From TMED14 sp041158165 (GTDB taxonomy: Bacteria; Bacteroidota; Bacteroidia; Flavobacteriales; Schleiferiaceae): DNA of 64,000 nucleotides. The translations under genes and the position numbers were made by a program. The stretch is taken from assembly GCA_041158165.1 (NCBI GenBank), contig JBEBBW010000005.1, positions 1-64,000 on the forward strand, written 5' to 3'. The notes beneath the pieces were generated by a model that saw only the letters and a list, made by a program, of their open reading frames with translations, searched no databases and was not told the DNA's origin. This document shows positions 8,197 through 15,840 of this stretch, one piece after another (the stretch's first letter is position 1; each line of letters opens with the position of its first letter).

Positions 8197-9383
8197 GCGG
8201 ACTGCCGCGCCAGCTTGGAAAGCACCAGCTCGGCCGTAACGTGCACCTTTTCGGGTAGTTCGTACATGGCGTCGGTCAGAACCGTTTCGCCGATGCCACG
8301 CAGTCCGCGGGCACCCAACTTGAACTCGATGGCTTTATCGACAATGGCGTCGAGGGCCTCTTCGTCGATTGTGAACTCGATGCCGTCGAGCGCGAAGAGC
8401 CGCTCGTACTGCTTGATCAACGCATTTTTGGGCTCGGTAAGGATGCGGCGCAACGCCACGCGGTCCAGCGGCTCTAGGTAGGTGAGCACGGGGAGGCGTC
8501 CGATGAGCTCCGGGATGAGGCCAAAGGCCTTGAGGTCCTGGGGCGTCACGTACTTCAAGAAGACATTTTCGTCGAACTCGCTGCGGGTCGTGGTTCCGGT
8601 AAAACCAACTACCTGGGTATTGTGGCGGCGCGCAATATGGCGCTGGATGCCATCAAAGGCTCCGCCCGCGATAAAGAGAATGTTTCGGGTATCGACCTCG
8701 ACAAACTTCTGGTCGGGGTGCTTTCGGCCACCCTTGGGCGGAACATTCACCTTCGTGCCCTCGAGCAGCTTCAGCAGGGCCTGCTGCACCCCTTCGCCCG
8801 ACACGTCGCGGGTAATCGAGGGGTTGTCGCTCTTGCGGGCAATTTTGTCGATCTCGTCGATGAACACGATGCCGCGCTCGGCGTCAGCCACGTTGTAGTC
8901 GGCGGCCTGGAGCAGCCGGGTGAGGATGCTTTCGACGTCTTCGCCCACGTAGCCGGCCTCGGTGAGGACCGTCGCGTCGACGATGGCAAACGGAACCTTG
9001 AGCATGCGCGCAATCGTGCGGGCCAAAAGGGTCTTGCCGGTGCCGGTCTCGCCCACCATGATGACGTTGGACTTTTCGAGGTCTTCGTCGCCCACGCCGC
9101 CGTGCAGCACGCGCTTGTAGTGGTTGTAGACGGCGACCGAGAGGATCTTCTTGGCGTCGTCTTGGCCAATCACGTACTCGTCGAGGCGGGCGCGGATTTC
9201 AGCAGGCTTGGGAAGGTCCATCGACCCCAAGGCCGCAGCCTCGTCGTCGTCGGACTCTTCTTCGAGAATGTGGTGCGCCTGCTCAATGCAGTTGGCGCAG
9301 ATCTGCGCGTCGAGCCCTGAAACCAGCAGTCCGGCTTCGGTCGACGGGCGTCCGCAAAAAGAACACTGATTGGCGTCGGTCAT
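8193..9383 (-). CDS. clpX: ATP-dependent Clp protease ATP-binding subunit ClpX
   Basis: 396-residue AAA+ unfoldase that feeds substrates to ClpP. The N-terminal zinc-binding domain has Cys7, Cys10, Cys29 and Cys32. The Walker A motif is GETGTGKTLLARTIA, Walker B is GIVFIDEIDKIA, and the ClpP-contacting loop and sensor regions follow (GRLPVLTYLEPLD, GARGLRGIGE). It is 15 bp downstream of clpP in a tig-clpP-clpX operon. The TAG stop lies inside repeat array C. Confidence 0.97.
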   Translation of the reverse strand: MTDANQCSFCGRPSTEAGLLVSGLDAQICANCIEQAHHILEEESDDDEAAALGSMDLPKPAEIRARLDEYVIGQDDAKKILSVAVYNHYKRVLHGGVGDEDLEKSNVIMVGETGTGKTLLARTIARMLKVPFAIVDATVLTEAGYVGEDVESILTRLLQAADYNVADAERGIVFIDEIDKIARKSDNPSITRDVSGEGVQQALLKLLEGTKVNVPPKGGRKHPDQKFVEVDTRNILFIAGGAFDGIQRHIARRHNTQVVGFTGTTTRSEFDENVFLKYVTPQDLKAFGLIPELIGRLPVLTYLEPLDRVALRRILTEPKNALIKQYERLFALDGIEFTIDEEALDAIVDKAIEFKLGARGLRGIGETVLTDAMYELPEKVHVTAELVLSKLARQSA

Positions 9384-9398
9384 TGAAAACGAGTGTGT

Positions 9399-10070
9399 TT
9401 AGCCGCGGGGCTTACTCACCAACACCTCGTCGATCATGCCGTAGGCCTTGGCCTCCTCTGACGTCATCCAGTAGTCGCGGTCGGAGTCGTGCTCGACCTT
9501 GTCAAAGGGCTGGCCAGAGTGGTTTGCAATGATGTCGTAAAGCTCCTTCTTGAGCTTGAGGATTTCTTGGAGCGTGATTTCCATGTCGCTCGCCTGGCCC
9601 TGAGCACCGCCCATCGGCTGGTGGATCATGACGCGGCTGTGCTTGAGCGCGGAACGCTTGCCCTTGGTGCCTGCGCAGAGCAGCACGGCGCCCATCGAAG
9701 CCGCCATGCCGGTGCAAATGGTCGCCACGTCGGGCGCCACGACCTGCATTGTGTCGTAGATGCCGAGGCCCGCGTACACGCTGCCGCCGGGGCTGTTCAT
9801 GTAAATCTGAATGTCTTTTTTGGCGTCGGCCGATTCCAAGAACAGAAGCTGGGCTTGCACGATGTTCGCCACCTGGTCGTTGATGCCGGTTCCGAGAAAG
9901 ATGATGCGGTCCATCATCAGGCGCGAAAACACGTCCATCTGGGCGACGTTGAGCTGGCGCTCCTCGATGATGTAGGGAGTCAGCGAGTTGTCGACGTAGT
10001 GCTCGAGGTGCATGCTGCTGATGCCCTTGTCGAGCATCGCGTAGCGCTTGAATTCTTTACCGAAATCCAT
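9399..10070 (-). CDS. clpP: ATP-dependent Clp protease proteolytic subunit ClpP
   Basis: 223-residue serine protease that forms the tetradecameric chamber. The nucleophile lies in CTGMAASMGAVLL (about Ser125) and the catalytic His in RVMIHQPMGGAQG. ATG at 10070 is preferred; an in-frame TTG three codons upstream exists but gives no family-like extension. It is 9 bp after the tig stop and 15 bp before clpX, the classical order for this operon. Confidence 0.97.
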   Translation of the reverse strand: MDFGKEFKRYAMLDKGISSMHLEHYVDNSLTPYIIEERQLNVAQMDVFSRLMMDRIIFLGTGINDQVANIVQAQLLFLESADAKKDIQIYMNSPGGSVYAGLGIYDTMQVVAPDVATICTGMAASMGAVLLCAGTKGKRSALKHSRVMIHQPMGGAQGQASDMEITLQEILKLKKELYDIIANHSGQPFDKVEHDSDRDYWMTSEEAKAYGMIDEVLVSKPRG

Positions 10071-10079
10071 GGGGATCAA

Positions 10080-11420
10080 TTACTTCTGGGTTTTGTTCAC
10101 TTCTTTGACGAAGTCCGCGTAGGTAGCCTTGATTTCTTTCTTACCAAAGGCACCGAGCACGAACTGCATCAATTTACGCTGCAAAAGCTGTTCCGAATAC
10201 TGCTCGGCCTGCTCGCGCTCCTTGAGGAGGTTCATGGCGACGGGCTGGGCCTCTTCGGTGCTGAGTTCGCGGCCAAACTGGCGCATGCGGGCGATCACCT
10301 CGCCGGTGACAAAGTCCACAAGCTCTTCGCGGTGCACGTGGATGTGGTGGTCCTTGACCAGCTTGCTCTCGATGAGCTGCCAGCGCATTGCCTTCTCGGT
10401 CTGGGGCCACTGGGCTTCTACCTCAACGGGGTTGAGGGGCTTCTCGCCGGCCGTGGTCATCCACTTCTTCAGGAAGGTTGCGGGCAGCTTGAACTTGGTC
10501 TCCATGAGCTTGTCGCTCGCGAGGTTAAAGAAGTGCTGCTCGGCGTCGCGCTGGTAGATTTGGGTCAATTCCTCGCGGATTTTCGCGCGGAGTCCGGCCT
10601 CGTCGGTCACAACCCCTTCGCCAAAGAGCTTGTCAAACAGCTCCGCGTTGAGTGCAGCGGGCTCAATGTGGTAGATCTGCTCGAGCTTGAAGCGGAAGTA
10701 GCCCGTAGCCACTGCGCGCTCTTCGGCCGTGAAGCCAAGTACTTGGTAGAGGTTGAAGTCCTTTTCGAAGTCGCTCACGTCGAGGATCAGGCTGTCGCCT
10801 TTCGCCAGGGCTTTGAGGTCCTTCTTGAGGCTGCGTCCGCTCACCGCGTTCAGGCCAAAGCGGCCGTGCTTGTGGGCTGCTCCTTCCACTGCTTCGCCCT
10901 TTTTCGTGACCACGTCGAAATGGCCATAAAAAAGGTCGTCGTCGCCGGCGGCCTCGACCTCGCTCATCGCGCCGTAGCGCTGGCGAAGGTTCTCTACCTC
11001 TTTGTCGAGGTCCTTGTCAGTAGGCTCCATGACGTAGAACGGAATCTTGACCTTGTCGCTCACTTCGAGCTCAATCTTGGGCGCTACGCCCAGTTCGAAC
11101 GCAAACGAGTTTTTCTCGGCGGTAAAGTCCACGTTGCCTTCGACCGGCAGCGGCTGGCCCAAAATGTCAATTTTCTCGCGCTCTAGGTAGGCGTAGAGCT
11201 CGTCTTGAAGGCGCTTGTTAATCTCGTCGGCGGTGATGGGGCCTTCGAACTGCTTGCGAATGAGGTTCATCGGCGCCATTCCTGGGCGGAATCCCGGAAT
11301 GCGCGCCTTCTTGCGGTAGTCGGTAAGCTGCTTTTCAACGGCTTCTGCGTATTCGCTGCGTTCGATAGTGAGGGTGAGGCGCGCGTTCAAATCCGCGTCG
11401 ACGGTCCAGTTTGCGTTCAT
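10080..11420 (-). CDS. tig: trigger factor
   Basis: 446-residue ribosome-associated chaperone. The ribosome-binding signature GFRPGMAP is in the N-terminal domain (MNANWTVDADLNARLTLTIE start). A degenerate central PPIase region and a long helical C-terminal substrate-binding domain follow. ATG at 11420 was chosen because the 10 residues upstream of it (MHSFFEYYLA) overlap the promoter zone and are not family-like. It is first in the tig-clpP-clpX operon, coupling nascent-chain handling with proteolysis. A TACCTTTG box lies 28 bp upstream. Confidence 0.93.
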   Translation of the reverse strand: MNANWTVDADLNARLTLTIERSEYAEAVEKQLTDYRKKARIPGFRPGMAPMNLIRKQFEGPITADEINKRLQDELYAYLEREKIDILGQPLPVEGNVDFTAEKNSFAFELGVAPKIELEVSDKVKIPFYVMEPTDKDLDKEVENLRQRYGAMSEVEAAGDDDLFYGHFDVVTKKGEAVEGAAHKHGRFGLNAVSGRSLKKDLKALAKGDSLILDVSDFEKDFNLYQVLGFTAEERAVATGYFRFKLEQIYHIEPAALNAELFDKLFGEGVVTDEAGLRAKIREELTQIYQRDAEQHFFNLASDKLMETKFKLPATFLKKWMTTAGEKPLNPVEVEAQWPQTEKAMRWQLIESKLVKDHHIHVHREELVDFVTGEVIARMRQFGRELSTEEAQPVAMNLLKEREQAEQYSEQLLQRKLMQFVLGAFGKKEIKATYADFVKEVNKTQK

Positions 11421-11447
11421 GGCCAAATAGTATTCGAAAAAGGAGTG

Positions 11448-11470
11448 CAAAGGTACGTGGTGTACCTTTG
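11448..11470. promoter_or_regulatory. palindromic divergent promoter pair for tig (-) and the SPOR gene (+)
   Basis: CAAAGGTAC at 11448-11456 and GTACCTTTG at 11462-11470 form a perfect 9-bp inverted repeat with a 5-bp centre. Each arm contains a TACCTTTG -7 box, one per strand. The two promoters must overlap in space. Confidence 0.65.
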
Positions 11471-11486
11471 GGAAAAATACTGCGTT

Positions 11487-12602
11487 GTGAAGAACTCACT
11501 TTTACTTCTCTTAACGAGCCTTTTACCGATTGCCGCCTTGGCGCAGAGCCCCGAATTTTCGGTCTATGGCGGACTGCCCATGTTTATTCGCGACAACGCC
11601 TCACCCTTTGGCAAATGGGGCGCCCAAGAAGGCGGCATCGACGGCCTCAACCTGAGCGCCGGAGCCGAACTGCAAATGCCGCTTTGGAACGACCTGAGCA
11701 TGCACGCCGGCCTGGACCTGTATTCTATTCGCGCTGTGGGTTCTGCGGCCACCACGCAGCTCACCGGGGCCTCGCCTCGCCTCGGACTGGGCTACAGCAT
11801 TCCCGCAGGCAAAGCGCTGGTGCAGGCACGTGGTTCACTTGGGCTTGCCTCGATGCGGACCACCCAAACCGTTGGCGGCGTAAAAACCAAACTCAACGAG
11901 GGCCTTTACACTTGGGGTTCCCTGTCGGCACCGGCTTCGCTGGGACTGCGCGCCTCGGTGCCCTACGGCAGCGGACGCGTCTACGCCGAGCTGACCTACC
12001 GCTACTTCATGTTTGACGACGGCCTTGACGGCATGGGCGGCGGCGGCACCCGCGTGGGCGGCCACGACGACCAAATGCTCATTGGCGTTGCCGGCTACAC
12101 CTGGAACCTCACCAAGGCGCAATCTCGAGTGCAGCGCCAGCTCGTAGAGGCCAAGAAGGCCGCAGAGTCTGTTCCGACCCTCAAGCGCCAAACCGAAGAG
12201 CTGAAAATCGCCCAGGCCGAACTCGCCGACGAACTCGAGGTGGTGAAAGTCCAAAAGCTGAAGATGGAGCAGCGACTTGATAGCCTTGAAAAGGGCACGG
12301 CAACGCTTGCCTCGGCCAGCCCTGAGGGTGGTCGTGGTGCCGGCGCAGCGAGCGCAGAAACCGCAACCGGCACGGCCTCGGCCACGCGCTACGTTGTTGT
12401 CGTAGGAAGCTTCCGCAGCGAACTCCTCGCCAAACAGTATGTTCAACGCCTAAAGAAAGCTGGCGTGACCTGCTCCACCACTGAAGGCGACAATGGCTTC
12501 GTGCGCGTGTACACCGGTCCGTACACGAACGAGCAAAAGGCCTTTGAAGTGCTTGACAAAGTACGCGTGGAGACACCGGCGGCGTGGCTGCTTCGCCTCT
12601 AG
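11487..12602 (+). CDS. outer-membrane barrel-like protein with coiled coil and C-terminal SPOR domain
   Basis: 371 residues from a GTG start. Signal peptide KNSLLLLLTSLLPIAALAQ is cleaved before SPEF. Residues about 20-215 look like an outer-membrane beta-barrel (alternating pattern, YRYFMF, WNLTKAQ). A charged heptad-like coiled coil follows at about 220-280 (LKRQTEELKIAQAELADEL), then an Ala/Ser/Gly linker, then a SPOR domain (RYVVVVGSFRSELLAKQYVQ to the end). SPOR domains bind denuded peptidoglycan, so it may link outer membrane to cell wall; this is inferred. Frames further upstream overlap tig and are not used. The stop opens repeat array D. Confidence 0.75.
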   Translation: MKNSLLLLLTSLLPIAALAQSPEFSVYGGLPMFIRDNASPFGKWGAQEGGIDGLNLSAGAELQMPLWNDLSMHAGLDLYSIRAVGSAATTQLTGASPRLGLGYSIPAGKALVQARGSLGLASMRTTQTVGGVKTKLNEGLYTWGSLSAPASLGLRASVPYGSGRVYAELTYRYFMFDDGLDGMGGGGTRVGGHDDQMLIGVAGYTWNLTKAQSRVQRQLVEAKKAAESVPTLKRQTEELKIAQAELADELEVVKVQKLKMEQRLDSLEKGTATLASASPEGGRGAGAASAETATGTASATRYVVVVGSFRSELLAKQYVQRLKKAGVTCSTTEGDNGFVRVYTGPYTNEQKAFEVLDKVRVETPAAWLLRL

Positions 12603-12620
12603 CGAGCGACTAGTTACTAG
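12600..12620. repeat. short heptamer array D (SPOR gene 3' end)
   Basis: Starts with the TAG stop of the SPOR gene and contains GACTAG and TTACTAG units. It is the shortest array seen. It lies just before an intrinsic terminator. Confidence 0.6.
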
Positions 12621-12633
12621 ATTGTGGTAAATG

Positions 12634-12664
12634 AAAAACCCGGGCCTTACGGTCCGGGTTTTTT
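12634..12664. terminator. bidirectional intrinsic terminator
   Basis: Hairpin AACCCGGGCC / GGTCCGGGTT with a 4-base loop, an A-tract on the left and a T-tract on the right. It serves the SPOR gene (+) and the tRNA pair (-). Confidence 0.9.
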
Positions 12665-12666
12665 CG

Positions 12667-12750
12667 TGCGCGAAGGGGGACTCGAACCCCCACATCCTTT
12701 CGGACACTAGATCCTGAGTCTAGCCTGTCTACCAATTTCAGCACTCGCGC
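12667..12750 (-). tRNA. tRNA-Leu (anticodon CAG)
   Basis: Complete cloverleaf with acceptor stem GCGCGAG / TTCGCGC, a long variable arm as in class II tRNAs, anticodon stem CTAGA and loop CTCAGGA (anticodon CAG), and a T-loop GGTTCGAGTCC. CCA is not encoded. It is probably co-transcribed with the tRNA-Thr 36 bp upstream. Confidence 0.95.
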
Positions 12751-12786
12751 ATGCTGGGCTCTAATAGCGGAGCCCTTTTGCCTCTG

Positions 12787-12859
12787 AGCCACTCATGGGA
12801 CTCGAACCCACGACCCTCGCATTACGAATGCGATGCTCTACCAACTGAGCTAAAGTGGC
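12787..12859 (-). tRNA. tRNA-Thr (anticodon CGT)
   Basis: 73-nt cloverleaf: acceptor GCCACTT / GAGTGGC, D-arm AGCTCAGTTGGTAGAGC, anticodon stem TCGCA / TGCGA with loop TTCGTAA (anticodon CGT), T-loop GGTTCGAGTCC. CCA is not encoded. Confidence 0.95.
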
Positions 12860-12870
12860 AAAATGGGGTG

Positions 12871-12899
12871 CAAATATAGGAGGACTCCACGTACTTTTG
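12871..12899. promoter_or_regulatory. divergent -7 boxes for tRNA-Thr/Leu (-) and the secreted protein (+)
   Basis: TATATTTG on the minus strand (12878-12871) lies 12 bp upstream of the tRNA-Thr 5' end. TACTTTTG on the plus strand (12892-12899) lies 22 bp before the next ATG. Both match TAnnTTTG. Confidence 0.6.
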
Positions 12900-12921
12900 A
12901 CGTACACCAAATCCGAAATCT

Positions 12922-13563
12922 ATGCGCCGCCCATTAATTTCTGGCTTGCTCCTGCTGAGCCTAAGTGCGTCCGCCCAGTTTTTTACGGGAATCGGGGCGG
13001 AACTACGCAGCCCCTCGGCGGACCGCTTGGTCACCACTCGCGGCGCCGTAACGCAAATCGGCTACCAGCTTGGCGATTGGTCGGCCGTAGGCCAGTTTCG
13101 CGTTCCGGCGGGCAAGCCGCACTGGACCAAACCGAATTGGTTTGCCGGCGCCCGCGTCGAATGGGCGGCCTATGCCCTGCCCACGGACAGTCTGCCTCTG
13201 GGCCTACTGCGCCAAGCGGACTGGCACCTGGTGGTGAGCGGCCAATGGAGCCGCCTCGACGGCCACCGGTTCCTCAGCGAGCATCTGGGCTCTTTTGATA
13301 CCGACCACTGGACCCGCGAAGTGTACCAGTTTCAGTACGGACGCAACGAATTTTTACTAGGCCTTGGCGTCCAAGGCCGGTTCGGTTCGTGGTCCGCACT
13401 CGCTGAAGTGCAGTACGGCCCCGGCGCCCAGCTCGACACCTGGGTGTACAAGAGCCATTTGATGAACGACGGCAGCCAAGTGGTGATCGACGATTACTAC
13501 TTCTACGAGCGCTACGGGGTAGCCCGACTTAGCCTGACGCTTCGCAAGCACCTGGGTTTCTAG
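12922..13563 (+). CDS. secreted or outer-membrane protein of unknown function
   Basis: 213 residues with a clear signal peptide (RRPLISGLLLLSLSASAQ, then FFTGIG). The rest alternates polar and hydrophobic/aromatic residues (YQFQYGRNEFLLGLGVQG, YYFYERYGVARLSLTLRKHL) and ends in an aromatic residue (Phe), which fits a small outer-membrane beta-barrel. No family was recognised. It starts 22 bp after its own promoter box and lies upstream of an OmpA-like gene on the same strand. Confidence 0.7.
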   Translation: MRRPLISGLLLLSLSASAQFFTGIGAELRSPSADRLVTTRGAVTQIGYQLGDWSAVGQFRVPAGKPHWTKPNWFAGARVEWAAYALPTDSLPLGLLRQADWHLVVSGQWSRLDGHRFLSEHLGSFDTDHWTREVYQFQYGRNEFLLGLGVQGRFGSWSALAEVQYGPGAQLDTWVYKSHLMNDGSQVVIDDYYFYERYGVARLSLTLRKHLGF

Positions 13564-13632
13564 CACTTGCCTCATTAGTAATTCCGACGCAGACTAGGGA
13601 CAAATTGCGGCACGGGGGCGAAAAAAATGCTG

Positions 13633-13640
13633 TACTTTTA
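13633..13640 (+). promoter_or_regulatory. candidate -7 box for the OmpA-like gene
   Basis: TACTTTTA, one base off TAnnTTTG, 37 bp before the ATG. The upstream TTG at 13605-13607 is spaced rather far (25 bp). The rest of the 114-bp spacer 13564-13677 shows nothing else. Confidence 0.35.
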
Positions 13641-13677
13641 CTATGCAGAAAATTTTTTGACCCTTACTCTCGATAAA

Positions 13678-14646
13678 ATGCTTAAGCGCTTCGTTTTCAC
13701 CCTTTTTGCCGCCAGTACCTTGGCTGCAACCGCCCAGTTGACTCCGCCCGTAATTGAAGTGGGCACCGGAATGGCCCTGCGCCACAACGAAGGCTTCTAC
13801 ATTCCGCGCTTTAGTGTAGCTGGCCATAAAATTTACAAGGGCCTTGGACTCTACGCCACCTACGAGCAGCGCAATAACGTCGCATTTGTGGACGACTTTA
13901 ACGGCGACGGAAACTACCAGCGCTACGTTGTCGGCCCGACACTATACTTGAACCCCTCGTTCTATGCCTACGGAGGCATCAGTCCCTTCGGCCCCTACGG
14001 CCTTGGTGGTGAAGGGGGATTTGGCAAGGTCCGCAAAGAAATTGGCATCGCCTACGTCTTCAAGCCCTTTACCCTGCACGCCGGATATTCCAACTGGGTC
14101 GGATTCACCACCGGTGTAGGCTATCAGTTCGGTGGCGCTTCAGGGACTGAGTTGAGTTTCCAATCAAAAGGTCGTCCGGCTAAAGCCCGCCGGTCAACTG
14201 GTTCTGAACTAGCTAAACGCGTGGACACTGTTATTGTAACTAAAGAAGTAGTTAAAGAGGTCATCAAAGAAGTTCAGCTACCTGCCGAGGTGAAGGAAGT
14301 CGTCAAAGAACCTCAGTACGACGTAGTCGCCTCGTTGTATTTTGAACTTAACAGTACCGGCTACACCGCTGCGACTCAAGCTAAGTATGTTTCGATGCTT
14401 GGAGAACTTAAAGCAAAGTATCCGAATGCCGAGTTCTTAGTCGTAGGAAACACCGACGAATCGGGAAGCGGTACCTACAACTACAATCTTGGTTTGGCAC
14501 GGGCTCAAAAGGTAGCCAACTACCTCATGTCAAAGACTGGGATTGGAGAAACATCCATTACCGTTCGTTCTGACGGTAAGGTTCGCCAGCAGTCTGCGAA
14601 AAAAGAGGACAACCGTCGGGTAGATATCTTGGTGGTGCGCAAGTAG
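13678..14646 (+). CDS. OmpA-family outer-membrane protein
   Basis: 322 residues. Signal peptide LKRFVFTLFAASTLAATAQ. Residues about 20-165 resemble a small beta-barrel with Gly- and Tyr-rich strands. A linker rich in Val-Lys-Glu repeats (TKEVVKEVIKEVQLP) follows, then a C-terminal OmpA/MotB domain (VVASLYFELNSTGYT, LVVGNTDESGSGTYNYNLGL, DNRRVDILV) that binds peptidoglycan non-covalently. ATG at 13678 is chosen for the signal peptide. The 3' half is visibly less GC-rich than neighbouring genes. A terminator follows. Confidence 0.88.
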   Translation: MLKRFVFTLFAASTLAATAQLTPPVIEVGTGMALRHNEGFYIPRFSVAGHKIYKGLGLYATYEQRNNVAFVDDFNGDGNYQRYVVGPTLYLNPSFYAYGGISPFGPYGLGGEGGFGKVRKEIGIAYVFKPFTLHAGYSNWVGFTTGVGYQFGGASGTELSFQSKGRPAKARRSTGSELAKRVDTVIVTKEVVKEVIKEVQLPAEVKEVVKEPQYDVVASLYFELNSTGYTAATQAKYVSMLGELKAKYPNAEFLVVGNTDESGSGTYNYNLGLARAQKVANYLMSKTGIGETSITVRSDGKVRQQSAKKEDNRRVDILVVRK

Positions 14647-14663
14647 TACGGTTAAATAACGAG

Positions 14664-14694
14664 AAAAGCCCGACCTCGCGGTCGGGCTTTTTTT
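14664..14694 (+). terminator. intrinsic terminator after the OmpA-like gene
   Basis: Hairpin AAAAGCCCGACC / GGTCGGGCTTTT with a TCGC tetraloop and a T-tract. Confidence 0.92.
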
Positions 14695-14695
14695 G

Positions 14696-14780
14696 TGGTG
14701 CGGATGAAGGGAATCGAACCCCCACGCCTCACGGCGCTAGATCCTAAGTCTAGTGCGTCTACCAGTTTCGCCACATCCGC
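14696..14780 (-). tRNA. tRNA-Leu (anticodon TAG)
   Basis: Class II cloverleaf with acceptor GCGGATG / CATCCGC, anticodon stem CTAGA with loop CTTAGGA (anticodon TAG), long variable arm and T-loop GGTTCGATTCC. Unlike the two other tRNAs here, the 3' CCA is encoded (14698-14696). Confidence 0.95.
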
Positions 14781-14792
14781 TCTTAGGAGGTG

Positions 14793-14800
14793 CAAAGATA
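14793..14800 (-). promoter_or_regulatory. -7 box for tRNA-Leu(TAG)
   Basis: TATCTTTG on the minus strand, 12 bp upstream of the tRNA 5' end; same spacing as for the tRNA-Thr promoter. Confidence 0.65.
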
Positions 14801-14868
14801 GGCGGTTTTGTGGGGAAACGGCGCGCTGACATTTTATTCACATTCCGTGCGGAGTCAGGCAAACGCGG

Positions 14869-14876
14869 TACCTTTG
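14869..14876 (+). promoter_or_regulatory. -7 box directly before the flavin reductase gene
   Basis: TACCTTTG, exact TAnnTTTG, ending 7 bp before the ATG at 14884; predicts a leaderless or nearly leaderless mRNA. Confidence 0.6.
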
Positions 14877-14883
14877 CAATTCT

Positions 14884-15807
14884 ATGGCAGTCCAAACCTT
14901 GACCCCGAGCGATCTGAGCATTTCAGACCTTCAGCGAACCCTTCAGTTCGCGGTTGGTCCACGCCCCATCGCGCTGGTTTCAAGCGTAGACCGTGACGGC
15001 AACGTCAACCTTTCGCCATTCAGCTTCTTTAACCTGTTCAGTTCTAATCCGCCCATTTTGGTGTTTTCGCCCGCCCGCCGAGTGCGCGACAACAGCACGA
15101 AGGACACGCTGAATAATGTGCTGCAGGTTCCTGAGGTAGTGATTCATGCCGTGAGTCATTCCATGGTCGAGCAAACCAGCCTTTCGAGCACCGAGTACGC
15201 CCGCGGCGTGAACGAGTTTGTCAAAGCCGGGTTTACGGCGGTAGCGAGCACCCATGTTGCTCCGCCTCGGGTGGCCGAAGCCCCTGTGGCCCTCGAATGC
15301 CATGTTAACGACGTAGTGGCACTGGGCGACGGACCAGGAGCCGGCAATTTGGTCATTTGTGAGGTCGTGGCCATTCACCTGGACGACCGGGTGCTCGACG
15401 AAGATGGTCGACTTGACCAAGATCGGCTCGATTTAGTCGGTCGATTGGGCGGAGATTGGTACGTCCGCGCCCAAGGCGACGCTTTATTTGAAGTCGAAAA
15501 ACCCATTGCCACACGTGGTATTGGGGTTGATGCCCTTCCGCGCAGCGTGCGCATGTCCACCGTGCTAACTGGCAACGATTTGGGCAAGCTCGGCAACATA
15601 GAAATGCTTCCGCTTCAATCTGAAGTTGAGGAGTTTATGCAGCATCACCGGATGCAAACTATCTTTAGGCAGTATGCCGACCCTATCGAGCGCCGCGAGG
15701 CCCTTCACCAGTACGCCAAGGAGCAGCTTGACAAGGGAAAAGTGCGCAAAGCATGGAAGACCTTGTTGGTGGACCGCCTTAACACCCACAGCTCTGACGA
15801 AGAATAA
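14884..15807 (+). CDS. flavin reductase family protein (FMN-binding split barrel)
   Basis: 307 residues. The first ~200 match the DIM6/NTAB flavin reductase-like fold: FAVGPRPIALVSSVDRDGNV, LSPFSFFNLFSSNPPILVFS, KDTLNNVLQVPEVVIHAVS and the ECHVNDVVALG strand. The last ~100 residues form a charged helical extension common in Bacteroidota members. It is likely a cytoplasmic FMN-dependent NAD(P)H oxidoreductase; the substrate is unknown. It has its own promoter and is 33 bp upstream of the DUF3127 gene. Confidence 0.85.
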   Translation: MAVQTLTPSDLSISDLQRTLQFAVGPRPIALVSSVDRDGNVNLSPFSFFNLFSSNPPILVFSPARRVRDNSTKDTLNNVLQVPEVVIHAVSHSMVEQTSLSSTEYARGVNEFVKAGFTAVASTHVAPPRVAEAPVALECHVNDVVALGDGPGAGNLVICEVVAIHLDDRVLDEDGRLDQDRLDLVGRLGGDWYVRAQGDALFEVEKPIATRGIGVDALPRSVRMSTVLTGNDLGKLGNIEMLPLQSEVEEFMQHHRMQTIFRQYADPIERREALHQYAKEQLDKGKVRKAWKTLLVDRLNTHSSDEE

Positions 15808-15840
15808 CAACCCCCTCTTTTTTTAATTTTTGATTTCTCC

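Noticed and set aside
9489..11186. 565-codon open frame antisense to clpP and tig
   Set aside because: Complementary to two well-conserved genes; composition is typical of the opposite-strand shadow, with no family resemblance.
12603..12921. Small gene in the tRNA region
   Set aside because: Open frames here run through the tRNAs and terminator; every part of the stretch is explained by the array, hairpin, two tRNAs and two promoters.
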